Numbered from the stretch's first letter, positions 35,737 through 45,310 are shown. The stretch is 64,000 nucleotides of DNA from Spirosoma rhododendri (GCF_012849055.1 NZ_CP051677.1:2494501-2558500), one strand, 5' to 3'. Numbers and translations are program-made. Notes: generated by a model not told the origin, from the sequence alone.

Positions 35737-36098
35737 GGGGCCGGGGCCACAACTTTCAGCCCGACGATGCCGATACCAATCAGCAGCAGGAAAAACAGCT
35801 CCGTCCACGACCAGCCCGATTGCAGCCACAGCACGTCGACTAGCTTGATAAATACCAAGGTCAGGGCGGTCCAGACGGCAAAGGCAGTGGTCAGGGCTAT
35901 TGTCCGCATGGCGATGGCCAGCAGAATGGTGTTGACAATGCCGAAACCGATGTAACCCAATAGCGGGCCTACGGCCGATGGCCACTGTGGTGTGGTCAGG
36001 TCAGACCAGCGCAGGAGTTTGAGCGACAGTGTCCAGGCAGTCTGGCACAGAGCCGCGCCGACCAGGCTAAGCCAGGGGAGTAGTGCAGTGAAATTCAT
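35733..36098 (-). CDS. SMR/EamA-like four-helix membrane protein
   Basis: 121 residues with four membrane helices, the size of the small multidrug resistance family. Alignment by eye with EmrE pairs SLVGAALCQTAWTLSLKLL with the first helix and TAFAVWTALTLVFIKLVDVL with the third. The membrane-embedded Glu14 that couples protons in EmrE is Gln here (ALCQTAW). It may therefore not work as a classical proton-driven exporter. The gene ends within the stop of the preceding convergent gene. Confidence 0.75.
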   Translation of the reverse strand: MNFTALLPWLSLVGAALCQTAWTLSLKLLRWSDLTTPQWPSAVGPLLGYIGFGIVNTILLAIAMRTIALTTAFAVWTALTLVFIKLVDVLWLQSGWSWTELFFLLLIGIGIVGLKVVAPAP

Positions 36099-36183
36099 GG
36101 GCGTCGGCGATCAGGTGTATTCCCTGCAAAGCAACACATTTGCCCGGTTATCCGCTGTTATCCTTTCGTGAAGGCACAAAAAA

Positions 36184-36209
36184 AAAGCCGGAGGGAGTCC
36201 TCCGGCTTT
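36184..36209 (-). terminator. Terminator of the DEAD-box helicase
   Basis: An 11-bp stem AAAGCCGGAGG / CCTCCGGCTTT with loop GAGT, followed by a long T-run when read on the minus strand. Confidence 0.85.
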
Positions 36210-36228
36210 CTTACTTTATATCAGGCTG

Positions 36229-38280
36229 TTATCGAGCAATTTCGATGTTTACCCGGCGACCTTTGATCGTGTTGCCTTCCATCGCATCAACAACGCGGTT
36301 GGCTACGTCTTTCGGTACGTCGACGTACGTGTGTTTGTCGAAGATATCAATGCTGCCGATGCTGCTACCCGAGATGTTGGCTTCTCCGGCAATGGCACCT
36401 ACGATGTCGCCCGGCCGTACGTAATCCCGACGACCGATGCTTACCATCAGGCGGGTCATGTTGGCATCGCGCTCACGCGGCTGACGCTGATCGTCGCGGT
36501 CGAAGTACGGACGACGTGCGCCATCGCCACCTTCGCTGCGGCCACCCCGGTCGTTACGATCGCCGTAAGCAGGCCGGTCACCACGTGGTCCACCGCGCCG
36601 GTCGTCGAAGCGCGAGTTGCCCCGATCGTTGCGGTCGCCGAAACGCGAGTTGCCCCGATCGTTACGGTCGCCAAAGCGCGAGTTGCCCCGATCATTGCGA
36701 TCCGCATAGCGGTCGTTGCCCCGACCTTCCCGACGGCGATCGTCTTCAAGGCCCAGGTTCTGATCGGCGAATTCGTTTTTCTCCAGACCCATGCTACGTT
36801 TCACCAGCGCGGCCACGATCTGCTCGGTCGAGAAACCGGCGTGGTGCAGTTGGTTGAGCATGTCGTCATACAGATTCAGGTCTTTGCTTTCCGTGATGGT
36901 CTGCTGTACCTGCTCGATGAAGCGGGCCTTGCGCACACCCACGATATCTTCGAACGAAGGAATTACGCCTTTTTCAACCCGTACTTTGGTGTACGACTGA
37001 ATTTCGCGGAAGCGGTATTTCTCGTCGCGGCCAACCAGCGAGAACGCCCGGCCCGACTTACCCGCGCGGCCCGTCCGGCCGATACGGTGTACGTAATATT
37101 CTTCGTCGAGCGGAATGTCGAAGTTGATAACCGCGTCTACGTCGTCCACGTCGATACCACGGGCAGCTACGTCCGTAGCAACCAGTACGCTCGTCGTACC
37201 GGCGCGGAACTTGCTCATCACGTTGTTCCGCTGCGCCTGCCGCAGGTCGCCGTGCAGCCCTTCGGCCTGATAGCCCCGGATTTGCAGGTCTTCCACGATC
37301 TCGTCGACTTTCCGCTTGGTGTTACAGAACACCAGCATCAGTTTCAGGTCGTACATATCGATCAGGCGGCACATCACCTCGACTTTCGCCTTCGGCTTCA
37401 CCTCGAAATAAACCTGCTCGATGTTGGTGTTTGTCAGCTCTTTCTTGACCACCTTCACCAGTACTGGATCGTTCTGGAATTTCTGGGTGATCTGCATGAT
37501 CGGCTTCGACATCGTAGCCGAGAATAGAATCGTCTGCCGCTCTTCGGGCATCTCTTCCAGAATGTTCTCGATGTCTTCGCGGAAGCCCATATCAAGCATC
37601 TCATCGGCTTCATCAAGCACCATCATTCTGACCTGATCCAGCTTGAGCGTATTGCGCTCCATATGGTCCATAACGCGGCCGGGTGTACCGATCACTATAT
37701 GAACCCCGCTCTTCAGCGAGCGAATCTGCCGCTCAATCGAATCGCCACCGTAGATGGCTTCGACCCGGACACCCCGCTTGTGCTTCGAGAGTTTTTTGAT
37801 CTCTTCGGCTACCTGCAACGCCAGTTCGCGGGTTGGGCATAGAATCAGGGTCTGTACGGCCCGGTTCTGCACGTCGATCAGTTCAAGGGCAGGAATACCG
37901 AAGGCTGCGGTTTTACCCGTACCCGTCTGCGCCTGTCCGATCACGTCGCGGCCAGCCAGAATGGGCGGGATCGCTTCGGCCTGAATGGGCGACGGGCTAA
38001 CGAAGCCCATGTCTGTAACGGCCTGCAGCAGCTCGGGCGAAATCGCCAGATCGGAGAATAAAATTTGATTGGGGTTGGCAACCAGTTGTTCGCTGATCGA
38101 TTTGGCCGGTGTTTCGGCTGCAGGTTCGGCAACGATAACGTCGCTGACGATTTGCTCAACTTCAGTGTTGGCGACCGGCGTTTCGTTGTCGTCGGCTGCG
38201 GTGTTGGTAGTTTCAGCTACCGATTGGTCTGACGGCAGAACCTCGTTCTGCTCGTCGGCATTTGTTGTGTTGGTGTTCAT
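36229..38280 (-). CDS. DEAD-box RNA helicase, DeaD/CsdA type
   Basis: 683 residues. A Glu/Thr-rich N-terminal extension of about 65 residues precedes the helicase core: Q motif SPIQAEAIPP, Walker A AQTGTGKTAA, PTRELALQ, DEAD box VLDEADEML, SAT, and C-terminal HRIGRTGRAG. An RGG-like, disordered linker follows with an 11-residue repeat (RNDRGNSRFGD) from 33-nt DNA repeats at 36601-36699. The last 75 residues (MTRLMVSIGRRDYVRPGDIVGAIAG ... RRVNIEIAR) are a DbpA-type RNA-binding domain. Expected roles are ribosome assembly and mRNA unfolding at low temperature. The mRNA seems to have a leader of over 300 nt. Confidence 0.93.
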   Translation of the reverse strand: MNTNTTNADEQNEVLPSDQSVAETTNTAADDNETPVANTEVEQIVSDVIVAEPAAETPAKSISEQLVANPNQILFSDLAISPELLQAVTDMGFVSPSPIQAEAIPPILAGRDVIGQAQTGTGKTAAFGIPALELIDVQNRAVQTLILCPTRELALQVAEEIKKLSKHKRGVRVEAIYGGDSIERQIRSLKSGVHIVIGTPGRVMDHMERNTLKLDQVRMMVLDEADEMLDMGFREDIENILEEMPEERQTILFSATMSKPIMQITQKFQNDPVLVKVVKKELTNTNIEQVYFEVKPKAKVEVMCRLIDMYDLKLMLVFCNTKRKVDEIVEDLQIRGYQAEGLHGDLRQAQRNNVMSKFRAGTTSVLVATDVAARGIDVDDVDAVINFDIPLDEEYYVHRIGRTGRAGKSGRAFSLVGRDEKYRFREIQSYTKVRVEKGVIPSFEDIVGVRKARFIEQVQQTITESKDLNLYDDMLNQLHHAGFSTEQIVAALVKRSMGLEKNEFADQNLGLEDDRRREGRGNDRYADRNDRGNSRFGDRNDRGNSRFGDRNDRGNSRFDDRRGGPRGDRPAYGDRNDRGGRSEGGDGARRPYFDRDDQRQPRERDANMTRLMVSIGRRDYVRPGDIVGAIAGEANISGSSIGSIDIFDKHTYVDVPKDVANRVVDAMEGNTIKGRRVNIEIAR
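36601..36699 (-). repeat. Three 33-nt tandem repeats in the helicase gene
   Basis: Units 36601-36633, 36634-36666 and 36667-36699 differ by a few bases and encode the 11-residue Arg/Gly/Asp-rich repeat of the linker. Copy number may vary between strains. Confidence 0.85.
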
Positions 38281-38916
38281 ATGCTTAGTTATAGCGTTTC
38301 GATTTTGCCAAACTAAGACGAGTACCTACCGGTGACCGGCGCGATATTGCCAATGAAAACCAACCCACGATTGCCCACACGACCCAACGGACCCGCCTGT
38401 TCCCCGACCTGCCAACAAACAGGGGAACCCGAACAAAAGAAACGATTGATGATTAGCCCACGCGCATTCGTTCCCACCCGGGGAACCTCCACACAGAAAC
38501 CCATCCTGTACATCCGTACTGGGTACCACCGTACCGGCTCTGTCAGACCTAACTCAGCGTGTAAAAAGGAGAGAAACAGAGGTGCGACGGATGCCGCTTG
38601 TAAAATCTGGTGCAAAAGTAAGAAAACTATCTCAAATTAGCAAGTATGTGTAGAATATTATTGTACTAAAGTCAGATTCGGCCATCTGTTACCGGCTTCG
38701 TTTGGACTGTATAGTACTGCGCGGAAAAGAGTAGACGGCTCTGGCGATCTATGACTGAATCAGGGCATATAAATCAGTCGGTAGGTGAAAGGTAAATACC
38801 CGTCAACAGGCTGTAAAGCAAGTTTAACAGCCTTTTAACCAGCTACTAGCCAGCCTTTTCCGTTTAAGTGAGTGGAATGGCTTGAACAAACAAACATCAG
38901 CCATCGCCCGCTACAC
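38281..38916. other. Long intergenic region: helicase mRNA leader and upstream of a small secreted protein
   Basis: 636 nt without a credible gene. The right edge of the helicase transcript is set by a promoter at 38613-38643, giving a leader of about 325 nt. Within it GTTCCCC (38399-38405) and GGGGAAC (38422-38428) can pair. The rest, about 38650-38916, is AT-rich and shows no clear feature. A 102-codon frame at 38332-38640 on the plus strand looks random. Confidence 0.5.
38613..38643 (-). promoter_or_regulatory. Helicase promoter
   Basis: On the minus strand: TTG (38643-38641), a 20-nt spacer, then TACTTTTG (38620-38613), an exact TAnnTTTG. Transcription would start near 38606, about 325 nt before the helicase start codon. 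Confidence 0.6.
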
Positions 38917-39210
38917 ATGAAAACAGTTCGTATTACTATTGCACTGGTATTCGCCCTGAGCGCCAGCCTGACGATGACGCAGGCGCAGGACGGTAAAATG
39001 AAAAAGAAGGCCGCTGTTGCCGAAGCGAAGATGGATGTTGCTGCCGACAAGGCCGCCCTACAGGCAAATCGCGATGCGCGCAAAATGGACAAGATGAGCG
39101 GAGCAAAAGACGCCCTCAAAGCCGGCCGTAAAGCCCGGATCAAAGAAGAAGGTAAGCTCATCAAGGATGAAGCGAAAAAAGACACCCGCGTTGTGAAGGA
39201 GAAATTGTAG
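38917..39210 (+). CDS. Small, lysine/alanine-rich secreted protein
   Basis: 97 residues from ATG 38917. A signal peptide (MKTVRITIALVFALSASLTM, cleavage near TQAQ) is followed by a highly charged helical chain (MKKKAAVAEAKMDVAADKAA ... DARKMDKMSGAKDALKAG). No family is recognised. It looks like an alpha-helical periplasmic protein. It has its own terminator. Confidence 0.65.
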   Translation: MKTVRITIALVFALSASLTMTQAQDGKMKKKAAVAEAKMDVAADKAALQANRDARKMDKMSGAKDALKAGRKARIKEEGKLIKDEAKKDTRVVKEKL

Positions 39211-39234
39211 TTAACAAAGCCGCAGTAAGTTGCG

Positions 39235-39269
39235 AACCCGCTGACCCGTCATGAGTTAGCGGGTTTTTT
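39235..39269 (+). terminator. Terminator
   Basis: Stem AACCCGCT / AGCGGGTT, followed by a six-T run, 25 nt after the small secreted protein. Confidence 0.75.
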
Positions 39270-39414
39270 GTTTGTAGAAGTCTGTTTAGTCACTATTGTA
39301 ACTGTGCTTTGTTAATAGTCTTTTAATCAACTTGCGGGGCTTGTTAACATTGAAATAATATACAGGCAATACCCCCGGCAGACCTTTGCGGCACCAACCA
39401 ATATGCGGTACTGC

Positions 39415-42400
39415 ATGATACGCCACAGTTTTACGCTGATTTTCATTTTACTAAGTACGCTAACCTGGGCGCAGGTTACGACAAGCGGCCTGACCGGTCG
39501 TATTACCGACGCCAAAAAAGAAAGCCTGATTGGTGCAACCGTTCAGGCGTTGTACACCCCCACCGGCGCACGCTACGCCACCGTGACTGACGCAGAAGGT
39601 CGCTACCGGATCAATAACATGACGGCAGGCGGTCCTTACGAAATTACCTACTCGTACGTAAGCTTTAAAACGACCACACGGTCGGGCGTAACCCTGCAAC
39701 TGGGCGAAACGACCGATCTGAACGTGGTGATGGAAGATGCCAGCGCAACGCTGAGCGAAGTTGTCGTGAAAGGCAGCCGGGGCGGTGAGCGCGAAGGTGC
39801 CGGAATCAACGTCGGTAGCGAAACCATCCGCCGACTGCCAACGATCTCGCGCAGCCTGACGGACATGACCCGTCTGTCGCCACAGGTTAACAACCAGAAC
39901 TCGTTTGCCGGTACTAACTTCCGGTATAACAACGTCACGATCGACGGTGCTATCAACAACGACGCTATCGGCTTCAGCCCATCGCTGGGTGGTTCGACGG
40001 GTTCGTCGGGGCAACCTGGTTCGAGCACGCGCACTAACCCGGTTAGCCTTGATGCTATTCAGGATATTCAGGTTGCCGTGGCTCCGTTCGACGTGCGGCT
40101 GGGTAACTTCCTCGGTGGTTCGGTGAACGCCGTAACGCGCAGCGGTACCAACAAAGTATCGGGTTCGGTCTACGGATTTGGCCGCAACGCTGCGCTGACG
40201 GGTTCCTGGAATGGTGCGTCGGACGCGAAAGAAAAGCTGCCCAGCACGTTCCATGAATACCAAACTGGTTTTCGGGTTGGTCTGCCACTGATTAAAGATA
40301 AACTGTTCTTCTTCACCAACGAAGAAATCACCAATCGCCAGGATCCCGTACAGTTCCAGGCTGGTTCGCCTTCGTCGCTGATTAAAGATGTAGCTGTGGC
40401 TCAGCAGATTTCGGATTTCGTCAAAACCAATTATGGTCTTGACGCTGGTTCATACGGTGACTATGCGATTTACTCGAAGAGCACCAAGTTCTTCAACCGA
40501 CTTGACTGGAATATCAACGCGAAAAACCAGTTGAGCATCCGTAACAACACGGTGTTTTCGGAAGCGACCAACCTGGAGCGCGACGCGGCTAACTTCCGCT
40601 TCGGCAGCATCGACTTCCGCCAGAACAACAATCAGTCGAGCACGGTTGCCGAACTGAAAACGCAACTGGGTCAGGCGTCGAACAGCCTGATCGTGGGGTA
40701 CTCTACAGTACATGACTACCGCACGACATTGTCGAACGTTCGTACGTTTCCGCAAGTAGAAATTGCCTACAACGGTGGTACGATCTTCCTGGGTAACGAC
40801 CGCGAAGCATCAGTATTCAACCTGCGCCAGAAGACATTCGAGATTACCGACAACTTTACCTTCTACAAAGGCATCAATACCTTCACGGTTGGTACACACA
40901 ACGAATTGTACACGATTGACTACGGCTTTGTGAACGCACCTAATGGTCGTATTTCGTACGCAGGAACAGCGGCAAACGCTACTACTGGCACACCTGCCCG
41001 TGATGGTGTTCAGAACTTCCTGATCAACCTACCCAACCGGGTTCGGGGTTCGTATCCGTTCGGTGATGCCAGCAACAACCTCGACAATCAGTTCAACAAT
41101 CCGTACGCACACTTCAATGTCAACCTGTTTAGCCTCTACGCGCAGGACGACATTCGGGTAAGCGACCGCGTTAAACTGTCGCCGGGTATTCGTCTGGATT
41201 ACACGGGTCTGCCAAACAAGCCAACGCTGAGCCCACAGGTAGCTGCGTCGACCGGTGATCCGAACTACGGAACGACCTACACGTACACCCCGCTGAACCA
41301 GATTACGAATTCGTACCTGAACAACGTACAGATATCACCCCGCCTGGGTCTGTACATCGACGCTAAAGGCGACAAGAGCCTGATCTTCCGGGGTGGCGCC
41401 GGTCTGTTCACGGGTCGTATTCCGTTTGCCTGGCTGGGATATGCCTTCTACAACAACGGCGTCGGCTACGGTGCGTACGACTTCAACAACAACGCAACGG
41501 CAACGACCAAACTGGTTGGCGATCCGCTGACACCGGGTGGTGCTCTGGGCATCAACAACAACTCGGCCAACGGTGGTGTTCGCCGAACGCAGGTTGACCT
41601 GATCGACAACAATTTCAAGATGCCGCAGATGTTCCGGGGTAACCTGGCCGTCGACTACACGATTGCTGGTTACAAGATCACGCTGGAAGGTTTGTACACC
41701 AAAGTGATTCAGGATCTGAAATTCCAGCAGGTAAATACGAAAGACGTAGTACGTTATTATAGCTACGATACGCAGAAACAACAGCCGATCTACGTTGGCA
41801 CGACCGGTACGGCCGGTGCGCAGCGGATCGACAACAACTTCGCTAACGCCTACCTGCTGTCGAACACAAACCAAGGCTACCGCTACAACCTGACGGCCCA
41901 GATTCAGAAGAACTACTCGGCTGGTTTTGGCTTCTCGGCGGCCTATACCTACGGCAAAGCGTTTGACCTGACCAACGGTATCCGGAACTCGATGGAATCG
42001 AACTGGCAGCTGAACCAGTCGTTGTCGCCGAACAATCCATCGCTGGCTTACTCGAACTTCGATATCCGTCACCGCATCGTGGGTACGGTCAACTACCGGC
42101 AGACCTGGAGCCCCAGCAATGCTACGACCGTTACGCTGTTCTACTCGTTCCAGTCGGGTTCGCCTTACTCATGGGGTTACGTAAACAGCACGATCAACGG
42201 ATCGGGACAAGCGAACAGCCTGGCCTACATCCCGAAAGATCTGAGCGAAGCACAGCGGTTGATTCCGACAGGCACACAGGCGCAGGATTTCCTGAACTTT
42301 GTTCAGAGCGACAGCTACCTGAGCAGCCGGATGGGTCAGTTCACCGAGCGTAACGGTGGCCGCACGCCCTGGAACAACACGATGGACCTGCGTTTCCTGC

Positions 42401-42663
42401 ACGAGATTAAGATTGCCAATGGGCACACGCTCCAGCTCTCATACGACATTCTTAACTTCCTGAATCTGGTTGATAAGAAGCTGGGCTACTACTACTTCTC
42501 GCCCAACACGTTCAACTCGACCGCGTCGATTGGTCTGGCTCGTGCGACGAACCCAACTACCGGCGACCCGACGTTTACCTGGAGCCGCCCTACCACGCCG
42601 TACTCGATCGATCCGCTCGGTTCGCGCTGGCAGATGCAACTGGGTGCTCGCTATAGCTTCTAA
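39415..42663 (+). CDS. Oar-like TonB-dependent receptor
   Basis: 1082 residues from ATG 39415 (MIRHSFTLIFILLSTLTWAQ, signal peptide). Residues about 25-105 form a carboxypeptidase-regulatory-like beta-sandwich (GLTGRITDAKKESLIGATVQ). A plug follows (LSEVVVKGSRGG to GNFLGGSVNAVTRSGTNKVSGS), then a large barrel ending LGARYSF with the terminal Phe. The pattern matches Oar-type receptors rather than SusC: no SusD gene follows and the plug is of Oar type. Imports or exports an unknown ligand using TonB energy. Very strong Asn/Ser/Thr content. Its own terminator follows. Confidence 0.9.
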   Translation: MIRHSFTLIFILLSTLTWAQVTTSGLTGRITDAKKESLIGATVQALYTPTGARYATVTDAEGRYRINNMTAGGPYEITYSYVSFKTTTRSGVTLQLGETTDLNVVMEDASATLSEVVVKGSRGGEREGAGINVGSETIRRLPTISRSLTDMTRLSPQVNNQNSFAGTNFRYNNVTIDGAINNDAIGFSPSLGGSTGSSGQPGSSTRTNPVSLDAIQDIQVAVAPFDVRLGNFLGGSVNAVTRSGTNKVSGSVYGFGRNAALTGSWNGASDAKEKLPSTFHEYQTGFRVGLPLIKDKLFFFTNEEITNRQDPVQFQAGSPSSLIKDVAVAQQISDFVKTNYGLDAGSYGDYAIYSKSTKFFNRLDWNINAKNQLSIRNNTVFSEATNLERDAANFRFGSIDFRQNNNQSSTVAELKTQLGQASNSLIVGYSTVHDYRTTLSNVRTFPQVEIAYNGGTIFLGNDREASVFNLRQKTFEITDNFTFYKGINTFTVGTHNELYTIDYGFVNAPNGRISYAGTAANATTGTPARDGVQNFLINLPNRVRGSYPFGDASNNLDNQFNNPYAHFNVNLFSLYAQDDIRVSDRVKLSPGIRLDYTGLPNKPTLSPQVAASTGDPNYGTTYTYTPLNQITNSYLNNVQISPRLGLYIDAKGDKSLIFRGGAGLFTGRIPFAWLGYAFYNNGVGYGAYDFNNNATATTKLVGDPLTPGGALGINNNSANGGVRRTQVDLIDNNFKMPQMFRGNLAVDYTIAGYKITLEGLYTKVIQDLKFQQVNTKDVVRYYSYDTQKQQPIYVGTTGTAGAQRIDNNFANAYLLSNTNQGYRYNLTAQIQKNYSAGFGFSAAYTYGKAFDLTNGIRNSMESNWQLNQSLSPNNPSLAYSNFDIRHRIVGTVNYRQTWSPSNATTVTLFYSFQSGSPYSWGYVNSTINGSGQANSLAYIPKDLSEAQRLIPTGTQAQDFLNFVQSDSYLSSRMGQFTERNGGRTPWNNTMDLRFLHEIKIANGHTLQLSYDILNFLNLVDKKLGYYYFSPNTFNSTASIGLARATNPTTGDPTFTWSRPTTPYSIDPLGSRWQMQLGARYSF

Positions 42664-42680
42664 GCATTCGGTTTACAAGT

Positions 42681-42724
42681 TATAACAAAGCCCCGCTTCT
42701 TCTCAGGAGCGGGGCTTTGTTATT
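42681..42724. terminator. Bidirectional terminator
   Basis: A 14-bp stem AACAAAGCCCCGCT / AGCGGGGCTTTGTT between the convergent receptor and sedolisin genes. Confidence 0.85.
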
Positions 42725-42743
42725 ACATAAGTCGTGGGACCGT

Positions 42744-44369
42744 TCAGGCAACCGTCGTCAACAAACTGGCCAGCTTCTGCCCGTCGGCAACGCCCAGACC
42801 TGTACAGGCATCCCAGCCGGTTGTGGCGGAATAGCCTTTGCTGTTCGTAACGGTTATGTTGTCGCCCTGCGTAACGTCGCGGAAGACGGTGGGTGTTGCG
42901 TAGATTTTGGGGTGAATAAAGCCCACCGGCTGGCTACGCTGCTCGTTAATGAGCGCCACTAAGCCTGCCATGAGTGGAGCCACCGCGCTTGTGCCACCAA
43001 TAACCAGATTCTGTCCGTCGACCCGAACGACGTAGCCCGTGGCGGGGTCTGCGACGGCAGCCACGTCGGGTACACCACGACCGACGCGCTTACCATCGTT
43101 GACCGACGGCGGCACGCTGGCTTTCGCCTGATAATCGGGTTTATCGAACACGTCGCTGATGCCGCCCCCCGTTGCACTCGTGTTGCTTTCGTGCCAGACC
43201 GTTTCGGTGCTGATCGCCGTTCCGTTGGTCGTCGTCAGCAACTTCGTACCGCCACAGGCCAGCACAAACGGACTCGACGCCGGGAAATCGACGTGCGCCA
43301 GTTTGTCGCCTACGCTGTCGTCGGATCCCGTATCGCCCGCTGCCGCGCAGATCGTAACGCCCAACGCAGCCGCCGACTGAAAGGCCTGGTTGAATGAATT
43401 CAGGGCCTGTGGCGTCCAGCTCTTTTCGGCCGATCCCCAGCTAATGGAAATGACGGACGGTTTGTTGCGGGCATCGTGCAGGGCCGTCGTGATCGCATCC
43501 AGAAAGCCCTGATCGGTGTTGGGCGCGAAATACACGACAATGTTAGCACCGGGCGCAATCCCCCCCGCCACTTCAATATCGAGCATAACCTCGCCGTCGG
43601 CCCCATTGGCATTGCTGGGTGCGTTCTTGCCGCCATCGACCAGCACTGCTTTTACTGACGGTGCTTTCAAGCCGATACTTTTGAAATACGCCGTAATGTC
43701 GGCCTGCCGAAACCCACCGCCCAGTTCGATGATCGCAATCGTTTGTCCCTTGCCGGTGCGGTCGGTGGGGTAATTGTACAACTTCGCTAACTGGGGTGGG
43801 GTAAACGACGCTGCCACTGCGCGAGGATTAGCGATACCCTGCGCATCGCCGGGATTATAAATCTGAAAATGCGCTCGTGCCTGCGGGCGGTTGTCAAGGC
43901 CGAAAACACCCTCGATGCTGGCAACCAGATTGTCAGGCACCATAACGGGACCTTTGCGCCCGCGCACGGTGCTGCCATCGGCCAGTCGATAGATGTTCAG
44001 CGTTACGCCAAAGGCTTTACTGAGTTGCGCCACCGTGCCACGCACCAGCACTGTTCGCCGGGCTGTGCTTTTCAACACAACAGTCAGGCCATTGGCCGCA
44101 GCGTATGCGACAACTAGTCGCATGTCGGCCGGGCTGGCACCGTACTGCCGGGCATAATCTGAGCGATTGAGTGGTTGTGCTACAGCTGCCGACTGGTTTA
44201 CGAGCGTATTTATCGACTGCCGTCTGCGCAGCCGTATGGTTACGTTTATCGATTCATTTGAATTAGCCAGACTCGATTTGGTTGCGGCTGGGGCTGGCCG
44301 TTCGCTTCCCGGCAGCGGAACGAGCGGGCCGAAGGTGGGAGGAGTGTTTTTACGGGATGAGGTCGGCAT
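42744..44369 (-). CDS. S53 family serine-carboxyl peptidase (sedolisin/kumamolisin-like)
   Basis: 541 residues from ATG 44369. An activation prodomain (SDYARQYGASPADMRLVVAYA and following) precedes the subtilisin-like catalytic domain. Catalytic Glu and Asp lie in GEVMLDIEVAGGIAPGA, the oxyanion Asp in CAAAGDTGSDD, and nucleophile Ser in IGGTSAVAPLMAGLVA. The C-terminal calcium loop is in RDVTQGDN ... GWDACTGLG. No Sec signal is visible, which is usual for many sedolisins of this type. Acid-active endopeptidase by family. Confidence 0.92.
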   Translation of the reverse strand: MPTSSRKNTPPTFGPLVPLPGSERPAPAATKSSLANSNESINVTIRLRRRQSINTLVNQSAAVAQPLNRSDYARQYGASPADMRLVVAYAAANGLTVVLKSTARRTVLVRGTVAQLSKAFGVTLNIYRLADGSTVRGRKGPVMVPDNLVASIEGVFGLDNRPQARAHFQIYNPGDAQGIANPRAVAASFTPPQLAKLYNYPTDRTGKGQTIAIIELGGGFRQADITAYFKSIGLKAPSVKAVLVDGGKNAPSNANGADGEVMLDIEVAGGIAPGANIVVYFAPNTDQGFLDAITTALHDARNKPSVISISWGSAEKSWTPQALNSFNQAFQSAAALGVTICAAAGDTGSDDSVGDKLAHVDFPASSPFVLACGGTKLLTTTNGTAISTETVWHESNTSATGGGISDVFDKPDYQAKASVPPSVNDGKRVGRGVPDVAAVADPATGYVVRVDGQNLVIGGTSAVAPLMAGLVALINEQRSQPVGFIHPKIYATPTVFRDVTQGDNITVTNSKGYSATTGWDACTGLGVADGQKLASLLTTVA

Positions 44370-44514
44370 ATGAAAGTAGGTTGAAGGACTACCGACAAGT
44401 AACACTGATTCGACCTACGGGCTTATTATAAACCAATTAAGAAAGCGTTTTGGGCCAGCTACCCCGGCGGGCGCGGGCCATTCACTAGCCTGACAAGCGT
44501 AATCCAGACGGCCT

Positions 44515-44538
44515 CGTTATATTTGGCAGGAAATAGCG
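44515..44538 (+). promoter_or_regulatory. ModE-like palindrome overlapping a -7 box
   Basis: CGTTATAT (44515-44522) and AAATAGCG (44531-44538) form an imperfect palindrome resembling ModE molybdate-repressor sites. TATATTTG (44518-44525), an exact TAnnTTTG, overlaps its left half. No good TTG is found at the right distance upstream. The start codon of modA is 24 nt downstream. Confidence 0.4.
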
Positions 44539-44561
44539 AAAAAGACTTCGCAAACGAACCG

Positions 44562-45302
44562 ATGAAAAAAATACTCCTGCTGCTCCTCCTGTTGCCGGGG
44601 CTGGTGCAGGCCCAGAAGTTACGGGTAGCCGTGGCCGCCAATGCGCAGTTTGTGATGGAAGCGTTGAAGGCGGCTTTCCAAAAACAGACGGGCCAGCAAC
44701 TGGAAACCATTGTCGGCTCGTCGGGCAAGCTGACGACGCAGATTCAGCAGGGCGCCCCGTACGACGTGTTTCTGTCGGCCGACATGAGTTATCCAACCGC
44801 ACTGCATGAGCAGAAACTAACGCTGACTGCTCCGGTCGTGTACGGGTACGGCTCACTGGTGCTCTGGACCCTCGGCGACCTGCCGCTGTCTGCGAATCTG
44901 TCGGTTCTGCTCAACCCAACCGTGCGGCACATTGCTATCGCCAATCCGAAAGTGGCACCCTATGGCGAAGCCGCTATGACCTTGCTGAACAAGCGAAAGC
45001 TAACCGGCAAAGTCCAGCCCAAAATCGTGTATGGCGAAAGCATATCGCAGGTCAACCAATATTTGCTGACGGGTGCCGCCGATGTGTGCTTTACGGCCAA
45101 ATCCGTCGTGCTCGACCCGGCTATGAAAGGCAAAGGCCATTGGGTCGATCTGCCGTCTGGGTACGAACCCATCGCGCAGGGGGTGGTGGTGTTGCAGCGT
45201 ACGACACAGCCTAAACTCGCGCAACAGTTCATCACGTTTCTGCGCAGTCCAGCCGCCCAACGTATCTTCCAGCAATTCGGCTACAAGCTGCCCACGACCT
45301 GA
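44562..45302 (+). CDS. modA: Molybdate-binding protein ModA
   Basis: 246 residues from ATG 44562 with a Sec signal (MKKILLLLLLLPGLVQAQ). Periplasmic binding protein: LRVAVAANAQFVMEALKAAF, GSSGKLTTQIQQGAPYDVFLSAD, IAIANPKVAPYGEAAM and GAADVCFTAKS match ModA oxyanion-binding loops. First gene of modABC, 11 nt before modB. A ModE-like site lies upstream. Confidence 0.93.
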   Translation: MKKILLLLLLLPGLVQAQKLRVAVAANAQFVMEALKAAFQKQTGQQLETIVGSSGKLTTQIQQGAPYDVFLSADMSYPTALHEQKLTLTAPVVYGYGSLVLWTLGDLPLSANLSVLLNPTVRHIAIANPKVAPYGEAAMTLLNKRKLTGKVQPKIVYGESISQVNQYLLTGAADVCFTAKSVVLDPAMKGKGHWVDLPSGYEPIAQGVVVLQRTTQPKLAQQFITFLRSPAAQRIFQQFGYKLPTT

Positions 45303-45310
45303 TTCTGCCT

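Noticed and set aside
38332..38640. A 102-codon frame on the plus strand in the helicase leader region
   Set aside because: Composition is Pro/Thr/Arg-rich and random-looking, no signal or family, and it overlaps the promoter and leader of the opposite-strand helicase gene.
39403..42663. TonB receptor considered as SusC of a polysaccharide utilisation locus
   Set aside because: No SusD follows, and the plug and N-terminus fit Oar-type receptors.
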